Shown here one piece after another: positions 49,642 through 58,486 of a stretch of DNA of 64,000 nt. Numbering within the stretch: position 1 is the stretch's first letter; each line of letters begins with the position of its first letter. The translations under genes and the position numbers were made by a program. The stretch spans positions 124,001-188,000 of the forward strand of contig CAYYTK010000002.1 of assembly GCA_964474695.1 (NCBI GenBank), written 5' to 3'. The notes beneath the pieces are model-generated. The model saw nothing but the letters and a program-made list of their open reading frames with translations, had not been told where the DNA came from and searched no databases. This DNA is from DAOUBP01 sp964474695 (GTDB lineage: Bacteria > Chloroflexota > Anaerolineae > CG2-30-64-16).

Positions 49642-52605
49642 TCATGGCGCCTGGATGGTTCCCAGGCGCAAAAATTCGCCATCCGCCGCGCCGTCCGCTG
49701 GCGTCACAGGAAGCGGGCCCGCTGCCGGGTCATACAACTTCACAATAACAGTGTAGGACCCCCCAGGCAAATCGGCCGGCAACGCCACGCGATACCGGTC
49801 AGTCAACAGCTCGCCCGCGACCCAACCGGTGGTCGGGAAGGCGCCGCCGCCGGGCTGTTGGTCTTGCTGGGCACGCAAGATTCCGCCCGCGTCCAGCAAC
49901 TGCACCGAACCCGCGTAGGGAGTCGCGCTGGCGGCTTCAGCGCGCCAGTAGAGAGTCACATCCAGCGTCCCTGGCCGCGCCGCCGGTGCAACAAGATCGT
50001 AACCCACCAAAGTAGCCAGCTCGCCGAAGCGCGCACCTGAGCGCTGCGCCATCTGCTCCGGCAGCTCAAAGACATGCGCCCGACCGACCACAGTAACCTG
50101 ACCCAATATCACCTGCGGCGAAGTGGCAGCACGCGCACTGTCGACCAGGCGCAGCGCGAGTTGATACGCACCGGCAGGAGTGTCGTTAGCGAGCCGCCAG
50201 CCCTGGCGCCCGCGCACCACTTCACCACCCGCCCAGGCGCTGGTCGCATAACCGTCCACCAACGGCGCTTCCCGCACCATGCTCCCGGCCGCGGCAGTCT
50301 CAGCCGGACTCAACGTAAGCTGAATATCCAATTCCGGCAAGGCCGCATGTTCAGCTTGCCAGAACAGATCGATGGCCAACTGGTCGCCGGGCGCCAGCTC
50401 AGCAGGCAAGGCGCCGCGGCCCAAGAGCCGCAAGCCCTGCCACGCCAGGGTCAGGGGTGTCTCGATGGGCAACTGCGCGATCTCAGGTGCGCGGGTCGGC
50501 TGCGTCAAGGTCACCTGGCCCAAGGTAGCAAAGCTGCCGCTGGCGTCGGCCAACGGAATCTGCATCATGTCGAGTGGATTGTAGACGGCCAGCCTCAAGG
50601 TGTAGGTTCCGGGCGGCGTGGCCGGATCCGGCCAGACCTGGTAGACACCCAGCGGGCGGTCAGCCTCCGACCACTCCAGCGGCGCCAAATGCCGATCGTT
50701 GAGAATCATCCGATCGTCGCGTCCTACCACCGCCCCGTTGCCATCCTCCAACACCACCGTAGCCTTCACGCCGCGCGGCAGCGCTTTGCCAGGATCAACA
50801 GCGCCAGCCAGCCGAGACCAGCGCACCACCACCCAGACCGGTTTGTCAGCCGGAGAGAAGGGAGCACGCGTTTCCGCGAGAGTGCTCGTGTCACCAGGTC
50901 CGCGTCCGCCGAACGCATAGGCATCCAGCCGAACCTGATCACCGAACTCGACCGCGGGGCCGGCCAGTCCCGGCGCCAGTTCGAATTCAGCCGCCGGCGG
51001 CACCTCATACCACGTCACCTGATAGCCGCGAAAACTCCGCACGCCCTGTTGGGCGCCGAACTTGTCCAACACCCACGCCGCCGCCCCGCGCGGATCGGTA
51101 TCCGACTCAAACCAGCGCAGAAGGAAGACCCGCTCTCGTCCGCGCGCCAACGTCGACAACCGTTCTGCCACCGTGTTGATATCCACGAACAGATACTGTG
51201 CCGGCGGCATATCGGCCGGTTCTGCCGGCGGAAAGCCATCGGCAGCGTTGTTCCAGCGCGGCCAATAAAAGCCGAAGGGATAACGCTGATCCACCAGGAT
51301 GATATCGCGCGCAGGATCGGTCTCCTGCTTGAGCCAGGCGACCATCCCGCGCGTGTCTTCTCGGAAGTAAACCGGGTCAGTGAGATCGCCGATCAGCCCC
51401 GGCGCGAGAACGATGCCCAGTGCGAGCGCCGCCATCCCCCCCGCAAGCCGCCGGAATCCAGCCCATCCCGCTACTGCCAGCCCCCCCAGCAACAACCAAC
51501 CCGGCAGCGCGCCGGCGATGTAACGCGTGGCGAATGTACCGCGATCGGTGATGACCACGTAGTAGATCAGCAGCGGCAGAATGGCCCAGAGAAGAGCGAA
51601 TAGCGAACCGCGAGTGGCGAATGGCGAATGGCGAAAAGCAGTGTCAATTCGCTGATTCGCTGATTCGCTGATTCGTTGATTCATTGCCAGGAGCCACCCG
51701 ACAACCAGCAGACCGGCCAGGCCCCAGGCCCACAGCCGCGCGGCTGTGGCGTCGATGTGCTCACCCAAGCCGTAAACGCGCGCCAGCTCGGTCAGATAGG
51801 CGCCAACCGTGGGGACAACCAGGTTCGGATTGCGATAGGATGGGATTTGACGCAGCGCCACCGGCAAGCCAGGCAAGCACAAAAACGCGGCGCCTATGCC
51901 GCTCAGCAACACAGCGCGCAGACGTCGCCAGAGTCGCGACCGTCCGCCCGACAAGGCCCATAACCCTGCCCAAGTCCACAATGCCGCCAGTGCGAATACG
52001 GCTGCATAGTGCGTCAGCAGCGCAAGAGCCGAGAAGAAGGCAAACGCCAACCAATGCCAGGCGCCCGACCCCTGACCCCTGTCCCCTGTCTCCTGACTGC
52101 TGCTCCCGGCCCTCAGCACAGCCAGCCCCGCCGCAGCCAGCCAGACCAGGGTCATCGTATACATGCGCGCTTCCTGGGCCTCACCCAGCAGAAACGGCAG
52201 GAAAGACGCGCCCAGGGCTGCGCCCACACCCCCCCAGAAGCGACCGCCGCCATACATGGCGGTGCGACGGCCCAACGCGTAGATCAAGGCGACAAACAGC
52301 ACGCCAAACCAGAGCGACAGAAACCGAACTGCAAACGCGTCTTGGCCGCCGGGCGCGGCCGCGTGCCCGCTGAGTTTCAGCCAGCCATGCAGCAGATAGA
52401 AATAAAGCGGAGGGTGGATATCCAGCTCGCCCGCAGTAGCAATCTGTGCCACAGGCCGCGCGGCGACGTCGATGTTGCGTGCCTCATCCCACCAGATGTC
52501 CTGCGCGTCAAGATGATAGAGCCGAAGGGCGAAGGCCGCCAGGACTACTACGATCACCAGACAGCGCCGCCAGGCTTGCCGATATGATGCGCTCACGAAG
52601 CCCAT
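49642..52605 (-). CDS. GT39-like membrane protein with tandem exoplasmic domains and embedded repeats
   Basis: A 987-residue GT-C protein: first loop with IWWDEARNIDVAA and the signature LDIHPPLYFYLLHGWLKLSG, about ten helices, then a soluble half with at least three beta-sandwich repeats. The last two read WAGGEVVRGRQGWRLANDTPAGAYQLALRLVD and WVAGELLTDRYRVALPADLPGGSYTVIVKLYDP. Two degenerate repeat elements are embedded in frame in membrane-domain loops. One (52064-52105) encodes SSSQETGDRGQGSG near residues 167-180. The other (51595-51688) encodes NQRISESANQRIDTAFRHS and flanks near residues 306-337. These hydrophilic insertions fall between membrane helices. It is likely a polyprenyl-phosphate-sugar-dependent transferase. 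Confidence 0.8.
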   Translation of the reverse strand: MGFVSASYRQAWRRCLVIVVVLAAFALRLYHLDAQDIWWDEARNIDVAARPVAQIATAGELDIHPPLYFYLLHGWLKLSGHAAAPGGQDAFAVRFLSLWFGVLFVALIYALGRRTAMYGGGRFWGGVGAALGASFLPFLLGEAQEARMYTMTLVWLAAAGLAVLRAGSSSQETGDRGQGSGAWHWLAFAFFSALALLTHYAAVFALAALWTWAGLWALSGGRSRLWRRLRAVLLSGIGAAFLCLPGLPVALRQIPSYRNPNLVVPTVGAYLTELARVYGLGEHIDATAARLWAWGLAGLLVVGWLLAMNQRISESANQRIDTAFRHSPFATRGSLFALLWAILPLLIYYVVITDRGTFATRYIAGALPGWLLLGGLAVAGWAGFRRLAGGMAALALGIVLAPGLIGDLTDPVYFREDTRGMVAWLKQETDPARDIILVDQRYPFGFYWPRWNNAADGFPPAEPADMPPAQYLFVDINTVAERLSTLARGRERVFLLRWFESDTDPRGAAAWVLDKFGAQQGVRSFRGYQVTWYEVPPAAEFELAPGLAGPAVEFGDQVRLDAYAFGGRGPGDTSTLAETRAPFSPADKPVWVVVRWSRLAGAVDPGKALPRGVKATVVLEDGNGAVVGRDDRMILNDRHLAPLEWSEADRPLGVYQVWPDPATPPGTYTLRLAVYNPLDMMQIPLADASGSFATLGQVTLTQPTRAPEIAQLPIETPLTLAWQGLRLLGRGALPAELAPGDQLAIDLFWQAEHAALPELDIQLTLSPAETAAAGSMVREAPLVDGYATSAWAGGEVVRGRQGWRLANDTPAGAYQLALRLVDSARAATSPQVILGQVTVVGRAHVFELPEQMAQRSGARFGELATLVGYDLVAPAARPGTLDVTLYWRAEAASATPYAGSVQLLDAGGILRAQQDQQPGGGAFPTTGWVAGELLTDRYRVALPADLPGGSYTVIVKLYDPAAGPLPVTPADGAADGEFLRLGTIQAP
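51595..51688. repeat. Inverted degenerate repeat in frame inside the GT39-like gene
   Basis: The left arm is built from TGGCGAA-type 7-mers (51595-51636) and the right arm from ATTCGCTG 8-mers (51647-51688); the arms are roughly reverse complements. The same 12-mer ATTCGCTGATTC occurs in the metK-ahcY gap. Confidence 0.8.
52064..52105. repeat. Degenerate 7-bp repeat in frame inside the GT39-like gene
   Basis: Five in-register 7-mers (CCCGACC, CCTGACC, CCTGTCC, CCTGTCT, CCTGACT) plus a weaker sixth. It is the same family as 54843-54924. Confidence 0.75.
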
Positions 52606-52675
52606 ACCTCGACTCGAACCGAAAAGCCGCAGCCGGCTGACACAGGCAGTCTATCACGTATGAGGAAGAGGCGAG

Positions 52676-53875
52676 TCATTTATCGTAGATTGCGAGGTGG
52701 CGCTGCGCCAAAGTCTCCCACTCAAACTGATGGGAGAGCTCCCGCGCTGCGGTCGCCAAGCGTTGGCGCAGGCCAGGCTCCGTCATCGCGCGCGTCACCG
52801 CCGCGGCCAGGGTCTCAGGCCGGTCAGGAGGCGCCAACAGGGCATTCTGGCCGTCGATCAACATGGGGAAAGGCCCGGTGCTGGCTCGCACCTCGGCCGG
52901 CACCTCGGTGCTGACGATGGGCAGGCCATGCGCCAACGCGGCCATCAAGCTGCCATGGCGCAGTGATGCCCCTTCGCGATAGGGCAGAACCGCGCAATCG
53001 GTGGCCAGCAGGTTGGCCGATACTTCGTCTGAGGCAGTGAAACCGGTCCACTGCACGTGAGCGGTCACGCCAAGCTCGGCGATCAGCGCCTCCACCTTGG
53101 CCAGGTACGCAGCATTCGTCGGATCGCTGGCTCCGACTTTGCCGCCGATCATCAAGAGACGTGCGGGACGACCGGCGCGCACTAATTCCGCCAGGCAGCG
53201 GATCAACGCCTCGCCACCTTTGCCCGCATTGAGAAAACCGAAATAGGCCAGCAGCCAGGTGTCCGGCCCCGCGCCCCATTTCGCCCGTTGAACTGCGCGC
53301 TCGTAGCCGGACGGCGGCTCACACTGGATGTTGCTGCCAATGGGAACGGGGTGCAGGTGATCGCGTAAGCCCGCCTGTGCGAGGCGCAGCCAATCGGCGG
53401 GGTTCGTGATCACGACCGCGTCGCTGTGCTTGATCAGCGCCAGCACCGTCTGCCAGCGCAACGGTCCCGCTTTGGGAAACAGATAGGGGAAACGCAGATC
53501 GTGGAATGTCGTGACAACGCGCGGGCGGCAGCCATCCGTGGAAGACGCGTGCAGCCGGAGTGGCAGATAGTTGACCGCGGGGTGCAGGTCATAGGCGGCC
53601 GATTGATATTGGATGTGCACAACATCCGGCCGTATGTCGCGCACGGCACGCCGCACGTGCGTCCACAAGCCCCAACCGGGACGCACCATCACCGGGTAAA
53701 CGGTTGGCTCAAACGCGGCGGCCGGCACGCGCAGGTGATCTCCACCCGCATCGACATCGGTCAAAACATGCACATCCGCGCCCAAAACGCCCAATGCCTG
53801 GCTGAGGCGCCGAGTGTAATCGCCTACACCGCCCTGCATGGCCGGATATTCGCCGGTAACAAAAAGGATGCGCAT
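52676..53875 (-). CDS. GT4-family glycosyltransferase
   Basis: A 399-residue retaining glycosyltransferase of the GT-B fold, transferring a sugar from a nucleotide donor in the cytoplasm. The N-terminal domain starts MRILFVTGEYPAMQGGVGDYTRRLSQAL, with the glycine loop of GT4 enzymes. The C-terminal donor domain has LLAYFGFLNAGKGGEALIRCLAEL, VQWTGFTASDEVSANLLATDCAVLPYREGASLRHGSLMAALAHGLPIVST, which includes the E-x7-E-like region though the usual first Glu is changed (REGASLRHGSLMAAL). The ATG at 53875 is chosen because an in-frame extension to 54034 would read through the palindrome at 53904-53936 and into the GT2 gene. It fits assembly of a surface glycan. Confidence 0.85.
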   Translation of the reverse strand: MRILFVTGEYPAMQGGVGDYTRRLSQALGVLGADVHVLTDVDAGGDHLRVPAAAFEPTVYPVMVRPGWGLWTHVRRAVRDIRPDVVHIQYQSAAYDLHPAVNYLPLRLHASSTDGCRPRVVTTFHDLRFPYLFPKAGPLRWQTVLALIKHSDAVVITNPADWLRLAQAGLRDHLHPVPIGSNIQCEPPSGYERAVQRAKWGAGPDTWLLAYFGFLNAGKGGEALIRCLAELVRAGRPARLLMIGGKVGASDPTNAAYLAKVEALIAELGVTAHVQWTGFTASDEVSANLLATDCAVLPYREGASLRHGSLMAALAHGLPIVSTEVPAEVRASTGPFPMLIDGQNALLAPPDRPETLAAAVTRAMTEPGLRQRLATAARELSHQFEWETLAQRHLAIYDK

Positions 53876-53903
53876 GAAATGCCCCTGTCTATATAAGATA
53901 GGT

Positions 53904-53936
53904 AGAAACCAGGTTTCTCGGAGAAACCTGGTTTCT
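53904..53936. repeat. 33-bp perfect palindromic element
   Basis: AGAAACCAGGTTTCTC, one G, then GAGAAACCTGGTTTCT: 16-bp perfect inverted arms between the GT2 and GT4 genes. I recall similar AGAAACC/GGTTTCT palindromes as dispersed repeats in cyanobacteria and Chloroflexota. It could also act as a bidirectional hairpin. Confidence 0.8.
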
Positions 53937-53943
53937 GGCATAG

Positions 53944-55002
53944 CTATCTGGGTGAGCGCAGGCCGGAGCGCAGAAGCTGCGAATATGCCGCCATTCGCCC
54001 CCGCCTCAGCGAGCGTCTGGAGCCCAACAGCCACTTGCTTCCTTCAAGCAGCCATTCTACGGCAAACATACCCAATATGGCAAGCCGCAGAAACCCGGCG
54101 ACCAAAGGGCCGTGGTATTTGCGAAAATAACGCACCTTGCTGGTCTGAAAATGGATGTGGCGGGCAGCGGTGACCTGCTCCGATGATTTGCCCTCATAAT
54201 GCACGATCCGGGCTGAGGGCAGATAGACGATGTGCCAGCCAGCACCCTTCGCCCGGCGACACCAATCGAGCTCCTCAGAATACATGAAGTAACCCTCGTC
54301 AAAGCCGCCGATCTGTTCCAGAACCTCTCGCCGCACCAAGAGCGCCGCACCGACCAGCCAATCCACCTCCTCAGCCGCAGAAGCGACGGGATCCGCCGGA
54401 TCGCGGTCCTGGGCCTCACGGTGCTCGAAGCCCTCAAGGCCCTGGCCCTCTTCCATGCGATAGCGCCGCGCCCAAGGATTGAGCGAATCAGGCCAATGCC
54501 AGGCCAGCGGAGTGCTCTCGAAAAGCGCAGTGGCCAGGGTGGGGAAGCGACGGCGGGAAGACTGGGGGGTGCCATCCGCATAGAACAACCGTGGGCCCGA
54601 CGCGCCAACCTGCGGGTGAGCGTCCATGTAGGTGATCATCGTCCGCAGCGCATCGCCCGCGACCACAGTATCGGGATTGAGGAACAAGATGTAGCGGCCC
54701 TGAGCCGAAGCCAGCCCCTGGTTGTTGCCGCGTGTGAAACCGAAGTTCTCGGAATTGGCAATGAGCTCGACGTCGGGAAACTCATCCGCCACCATCGCGG
54801 CGCTGCCATCGGAAGAGGCGTTATCGATGACGATGATCTCAAGGGACAGGGGGCAGGGGACAGGCGAGAGGCGTTCTGGCCCCTGGCTCCTGACTCCTGA
54901 CTCCTGACCACCGACTACTGACCGCAAGCACGCGCGTAGCAACTCACGCACGTTCCAACTGACAATGATGACCGAGAGATCGGGCCTGTGATGGTCAAGC
55001 AT
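53944..55002 (-). CDS. GT2-family glycosyltransferase with repeat-encoded insertion
   Basis: A 352-residue inverting GT-A glycosyltransferase, similar to rhamnosyltransferase-type GT2 proteins. It has DLSVIIVSWNVRELLRACLRSV, EIIVIDNASSDGSAAMV, the metal-binding LFLNPDTVVAGDAL, and DWLVGAALLVRREVLEQIGGFDEGYFMYSEELDWCRRAKGAGW. C-terminal helices suggest membrane association. Between the first strand and EIIVIDN the usual ten or so residues are replaced by about 27 (GGQESGVRSQGPERLSPVPC), encoded by a 7-bp degenerate inverted repeat at 54843-54924. The ATG at 55002 is used; a TTG at 55029 is the alternative. The enzyme probably adds a sugar to the surface glycan made by this locus. Confidence 0.85.
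   Translation of the reverse strand: MLDHHRPDLSVIIVSWNVRELLRACLRSVVGGQESGVRSQGPERLSPVPCPLSLEIIVIDNASSDGSAAMVADEFPDVELIANSENFGFTRGNNQGLASAQGRYILFLNPDTVVAGDALRTMITYMDAHPQVGASGPRLFYADGTPQSSRRRFPTLATALFESTPLAWHWPDSLNPWARRYRMEEGQGLEGFEHREAQDRDPADPVASAAEEVDWLVGAALLVRREVLEQIGGFDEGYFMYSEELDWCRRAKGAGWHIVYLPSARIVHYEGKSSEQVTAARHIHFQTSKVRYFRKYHGPLVAGFLRLAILGMFAVEWLLEGSKWLLGSRRSLRRGRMAAYSQLLRSGLRSPR
54843..54924. repeat. Inverted degenerate 7-bp repeat in frame inside the GT2 gene
   Basis: Left arm: GGGACAG, GGGGCAG, GGGACAG (54843-54863). Right arm: seven in-register 7-mers from CTGGCCC and CTGGCTC to CTGACTC, CTGACTC and CTGACCA (54876-54924). The arms are roughly reverse complements. Confidence 0.8.
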
Positions 55003-55080
55003 GGGGTCCCATGTCTGCCAGAGCGCCAAACCGTCCCAACCGCAAGCGCCGTCCGGTCAGCGGCAAGGCGTTTTGAAAAC

Positions 55081-56076
55081 TCAAAGTTGCCGGGCAACCA
55101 CAAAGTCCGCCAGCTCCGCGAGAGCATCGCGGTAGGCACTCGGCGGAAAGATGTCAAGGGCGGCCTTGGCGCGCTCGCTGAAATCCCTGGCTTCGGCTGC
55201 CGCCTGATGCATCGCCTCCGACGAGCGCACTTGAGCCACGATCTCGCCGACCGGGTCCGAATCGCCGCCGTTGACACCCTGAGCTGCGGCCTGCTGTTCG
55301 AGCCTGGCAATAACCTGTTGCGGATGTGGGCTCATCTGCAGGAAATAGAAGAAAGGCAACGTCACGATGCCAGCACGCAGATCGCCTCCCACCGGCTTCC
55401 CGAGCGTTGCCTCACTGCCTGAATAGTCCAGCAGGTCATCCACGATCTGGAATGCCATGCCGAGATCCTTGCCGTAGTCATACAATGCCTGCTCTTGAGC
55501 GGGTGTCGCTCCGGCCAGGATCGCGCCGGAACGAGTCGCCGCGGCAAAGAGCGACGCCGTCTTGGCAAAGATGCGCGGATAGTAAGCATCTTGCGGCTGA
55601 TTCCACTGGCGGCTGGAAAAGAGTTGGCGCAACTCACCCTCGACGATGGTGGCCAGGGTGTCCGCGAAAAGCTGCACGACCCGCACGTTTTCAGTCTCTG
55701 CCGCAAAACCGGCGGCGCGTGCGAACAGGTAATCGCCGGCCAGCACAGTCGCGCCTTTGTTCCACAGCGCGTTGAGCGTAGTGATGCCGCGACGGACCAA
55801 TGCGTTATCGATGAGATCATCATGAACCAGCGTCGCGTTGTGCAGTGTCTCCACCGCAGCCGACATGGCGATGATCTTTTCCGAAGGCCGATCGATAAAA
55901 AGGCTGTGGGCTGCGATTGCCAATGCTGGGCGCAGACGTTTGCCGCCGCTGCTGAGCAGTTGCAGAAACGCCTCAGCCAGGGGGGCATAAGCGCCGGCGC
56001 CAATGGAGCGCATCTTCTCTTCGACCCTCTGCAGGTCGTGCTGTACCATATCGAGCAAGGTTACTTTCTTCGTCAT
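55081..56076 (-). CDS. Polyprenyl diphosphate synthase
   Basis: A trans-isoprenyl diphosphate synthase of 331 residues that builds long-chain polyprenyl diphosphates for quinones or lipid carriers. It has GGKRLRPALAIAAH, the first Asp-rich motif in LVHDDLIDNALVRRG, the chain-length region, and the second Asp-rich motif in MAFQIVDDLLDYSGSEATLGKPVGGDLRAGIVTLPFF. The ATG at 56076 with an AAGGG site is preferred to the ATG at 56142. Co-direction with glycosyltransferase genes would suit a lipid-carrier role, but a menaquinone side chain is equally possible from sequence alone. Confidence 0.92.
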   Translation of the reverse strand: MTKKVTLLDMVQHDLQRVEEKMRSIGAGAYAPLAEAFLQLLSSGGKRLRPALAIAAHSLFIDRPSEKIIAMSAAVETLHNATLVHDDLIDNALVRRGITTLNALWNKGATVLAGDYLFARAAGFAAETENVRVVQLFADTLATIVEGELRQLFSSRQWNQPQDAYYPRIFAKTASLFAAATRSGAILAGATPAQEQALYDYGKDLGMAFQIVDDLLDYSGSEATLGKPVGGDLRAGIVTLPFFYFLQMSPHPQQVIARLEQQAAAQGVNGGDSDPVGEIVAQVRSSEAMHQAAAEARDFSERAKAALDIFPPSAYRDALAELADFVVARQL

Positions 56077-56128
56077 GAGCCCTTCGGCTGCGTTGCACGC
56101 TGATCGGCCGTCGTTGGGATGGGCATGC

Positions 56129-56992
56129 TTAACGCACATCAAGAGTAAAACACTGCGCGGCTGTCGTCGTCGTATGTGAAGCGACTTCTGACGCCGTTAT
56201 CCCCGTGAGTTGCGCCAAATCGGCGGCAATCAACGGCAAGTACGCTGGTTCATTGCGCTGACCCCGATGAGGATGCGGCGCCAGGTAGGGCGCATCCGTC
56301 TCCAATAGCAGCCGATCCAATGGCAATTGTGGGACCAAGGCCTGCAACCGGCGTGCGTTTTGGAATGTAACTGGCCCGCCCAAGCCAAGCACCAGCCCGG
56401 CCGCGCAGGCCAACTCCGCATCTTGAAGGGCGCCCGAAAAGGCGTGCCAGACCCCGGCAACCCTGCGGTCGCCCGCGGTCGATTCAGCCTGGGTCAACCC
56501 CGCACCTGACCTGCGCAGCGTCAGCGTCTCGGCCCACCCCTGTGTCACTTCCCGCAGCAGATCAGCCGTACAAGTCATCGCTCCGCTGGCCGGGTTGCGT
56601 GCATGCAAGATAACCGGCAAGCCCAGCTCAGCAGCCAGGCTCAATTGGGCCCGGAACGCTCGCATCTGCTGAGCGTGCGGCACCCGCTCCCAATAGTAGT
56701 CCAGACCGATCTCGCCGATAGCCACCACCTTGGGATGTTGCGCCAGGTCCCGCAAGGCAGTGACAGTATCCTCATCGAACTCACCACAGTCGTTGGGGTG
56801 CACCCCCACCGCCGCATAAACCTCAGGGTAACGATCGGCCAGGGCCAACACCCGGCGGCATGAATCCAGATCGATGGCTGGATTGATGATGCGCGTTACT
56901 CCAGCCATTGCAGCCCGCTCAAGCACTGCCTCACGATCGGGATCGAATTGCTTAAGATCGAGATGGCAGTGGGTGTCAACGAACTCCATCAT
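56129..56992 (-). CDS. tatD: TatD-family metal-dependent deoxyribonuclease
   Basis: A 287-residue TatD/YcfH hydrolase, a TIM-barrel metal-dependent nuclease reported to act on DNA ends and in DNA quality control. The motifs are complete: FVDTHCHLDLKQF, AVGVHPND, AIGEIGLDYYW, VILHARNP, VWHAFSG and LLLETDAPYLAPHPHRGQRNEP. The tandem ATGs at 56992 and 56989 follow the mutase stop by ten bases; the longer frame start at 57031 would overlap that gene. It is probably co-transcribed with the phosphohexomutase and polyprenyl synthase genes. A functional link is not obvious, since tatD genes are often carried in unrelated operons. Confidence 0.92.
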   Translation of the reverse strand: MMEFVDTHCHLDLKQFDPDREAVLERAAMAGVTRIINPAIDLDSCRRVLALADRYPEVYAAVGVHPNDCGEFDEDTVTALRDLAQHPKVVAIGEIGLDYYWERVPHAQQMRAFRAQLSLAAELGLPVILHARNPASGAMTCTADLLREVTQGWAETLTLRRSGAGLTQAESTAGDRRVAGVWHAFSGALQDAELACAAGLVLGLGGPVTFQNARRLQALVPQLPLDRLLLETDAPYLAPHPHRGQRNEPAYLPLIAADLAQLTGITASEVASHTTTTAAQCFTLDVR

Positions 56993-57002
56993 CCAGCATC
57001 CG

Positions 57003-58436
57003 TCATGCCAACCCGGCCAGCCGCATCCCATCCTCCAGGATCGCCCGCACCTTGTCCCCGTGCATCGTCTCGCAGTAGACGCGAATCAACGGCTCGGTGC
57101 CTGAAAAGCGGATCAACAACCAGCCCCCGTCTTCCATGATAAACTGATAGCCGTCCATGGTCCGTTTTTCGACCACCTGCAAGCCGGCAATTGACGTGGG
57201 CGTGGCAGCATCCAGCCTGGCGCGAGCCGCCTGCTTCATGATATTGTCTTTCAAGCGAGTGTCGATACGGTCATAGTAGTGGGGGCCGCCCACCAGTTCA
57301 AACAGCATCGCCAGCAACTCAGTAGGCTTCTTGCCGGTGCGGCACATCATATCCAGCAGGAAAAGGTTGCCCAAGATGCCATCGCGCTCCGGAACATGGC
57401 CGCGGAACGCGTAACCGCCGCTCTCTTCGCCGCCGATCAGGCCCTTATGTTGCATCATGGCAGGCGCCACGTATTTGAACCCGACGCCGGTATTGATCAC
57501 CGGCACCCCGTAGCGCACGCCCAGCTTATCCAACATCGAGGTCGTACTGAGGGTCTTGACAATAGTGCCGCGTTCGCCGCGGATTTCCAGGAAGTACATG
57601 GCCAACAAGCCAAAGACGCGCAGTTGATCCACGAACTGACCGTTCTCATCGCCCAGGCCACACCGATCGGCATCGCCGTCGAGGATACAGACCGCATCTG
57701 CGCCCACCTCCCGCGCCTTGGCGAGCCCCGCGTTCACATTCGGGGGAATGGGTTCGGGGCGTTTCATCTCCGGGAAAACCGGATTGCGCTCGGCGTGGTA
57801 TTCAACCACCCGCGTCTTGCCCCCACCGATGAAACGAGAGATGTGGCCGGAACCGTTGCCCCACATATTGTCGACCAGGATCGTGAATCCGGCATCCCGG
57901 ATGCGCTCAACATCCACCAGCGAGCGAATCCGCGCGTCGTAGGCCGGCACCGGGTCATAACGCCGGATCAAGCCGGCCTTGATGGCCGCGTCGAAATCCA
58001 TGCGCTGCACGCCCTTGACCTTTGCGGGGATGCACGCCTCGATGGCCTTCAGCCCGTCCGGATCGATCGCGCCGCCGTTCGGATCACGCACCTTGAACCC
58101 GTTGTCCTGGGGCGGATTGTGACTGGCCGTAATATTGATGGCGCCCAGCGCTCCTGCGTCGGTCACACCGAAAGAGATGATCGGCGTAGGGACCCCGCCA
58201 CCACAAAAATGGACCGGAATACCGTTGCCGGCCAGCACTTCAGCCGCAGCCGCGGCAAAGTCTTCGGAGCGGAACCGCTTGTCCCCGCCGATGACCACAC
58301 CGCGGGCCAATTCACCTGGATAGGTCGCCGTCAGATAGCTGGCGAAGCCTTGGGCGCAACGGCGTACGTTAGCGAAGGTATAATCCTCGCCAATGCCGCC
58401 CCGCCAACCATCGGTGCCGAAGATGATGTCAGACAT
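57003..58436 (-). CDS. Phosphoglucomutase/phosphomannomutase
   Basis: An alpha-D-phosphohexomutase of 477 residues that interconverts hexose 1- and 6-phosphates. It has the phosphoserine loop NITASHNPPQDNG, the metal loop CILDGDADRCG, the sugar-binding GGEESGGYAF and the phosphate-binding end LLIRFSGTEPLIRVYCE, all intact. With GDP-mannose dehydratase just upstream, mannose-1-phosphate for GDP-mannose is a likely product, although glucose-1-phosphate is also possible. A GGAG site precedes the ATG. A 7-bp degenerate repeat (58455-58475) fills the space between this gene and the dehydratase gene. Confidence 0.92.
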   Translation of the reverse strand: MSDIIFGTDGWRGGIGEDYTFANVRRCAQGFASYLTATYPGELARGVVIGGDKRFRSEDFAAAAAEVLAGNGIPVHFCGGGVPTPIISFGVTDAGALGAINITASHNPPQDNGFKVRDPNGGAIDPDGLKAIEACIPAKVKGVQRMDFDAAIKAGLIRRYDPVPAYDARIRSLVDVERIRDAGFTILVDNMWGNGSGHISRFIGGGKTRVVEYHAERNPVFPEMKRPEPIPPNVNAGLAKAREVGADAVCILDGDADRCGLGDENGQFVDQLRVFGLLAMYFLEIRGERGTIVKTLSTTSMLDKLGVRYGVPVINTGVGFKYVAPAMMQHKGLIGGEESGGYAFRGHVPERDGILGNLFLLDMMCRTGKKPTELLAMLFELVGGPHYYDRIDTRLKDNIMKQAARARLDAATPTSIAGLQVVEKRTMDGYQFIMEDGGWLLIRFSGTEPLIRVYCETMHGDKVRAILEDGMRLAGLA

Positions 58437-58454
58437 AGCATGCTCCGTGTTGTG

Positions 58455-58475
58455 TACTGCGTGATGCGTGACATG
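58455..58475. repeat. Degenerate 7-bp repeat between the GMD and mutase genes
   Basis: TACTGCG, TGATGCG and TGACATG in register, preceded by weaker units. It is the same family as 63425-63452. Confidence 0.55.
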
Positions 58476-58486
58476 TGAAGATCTGG

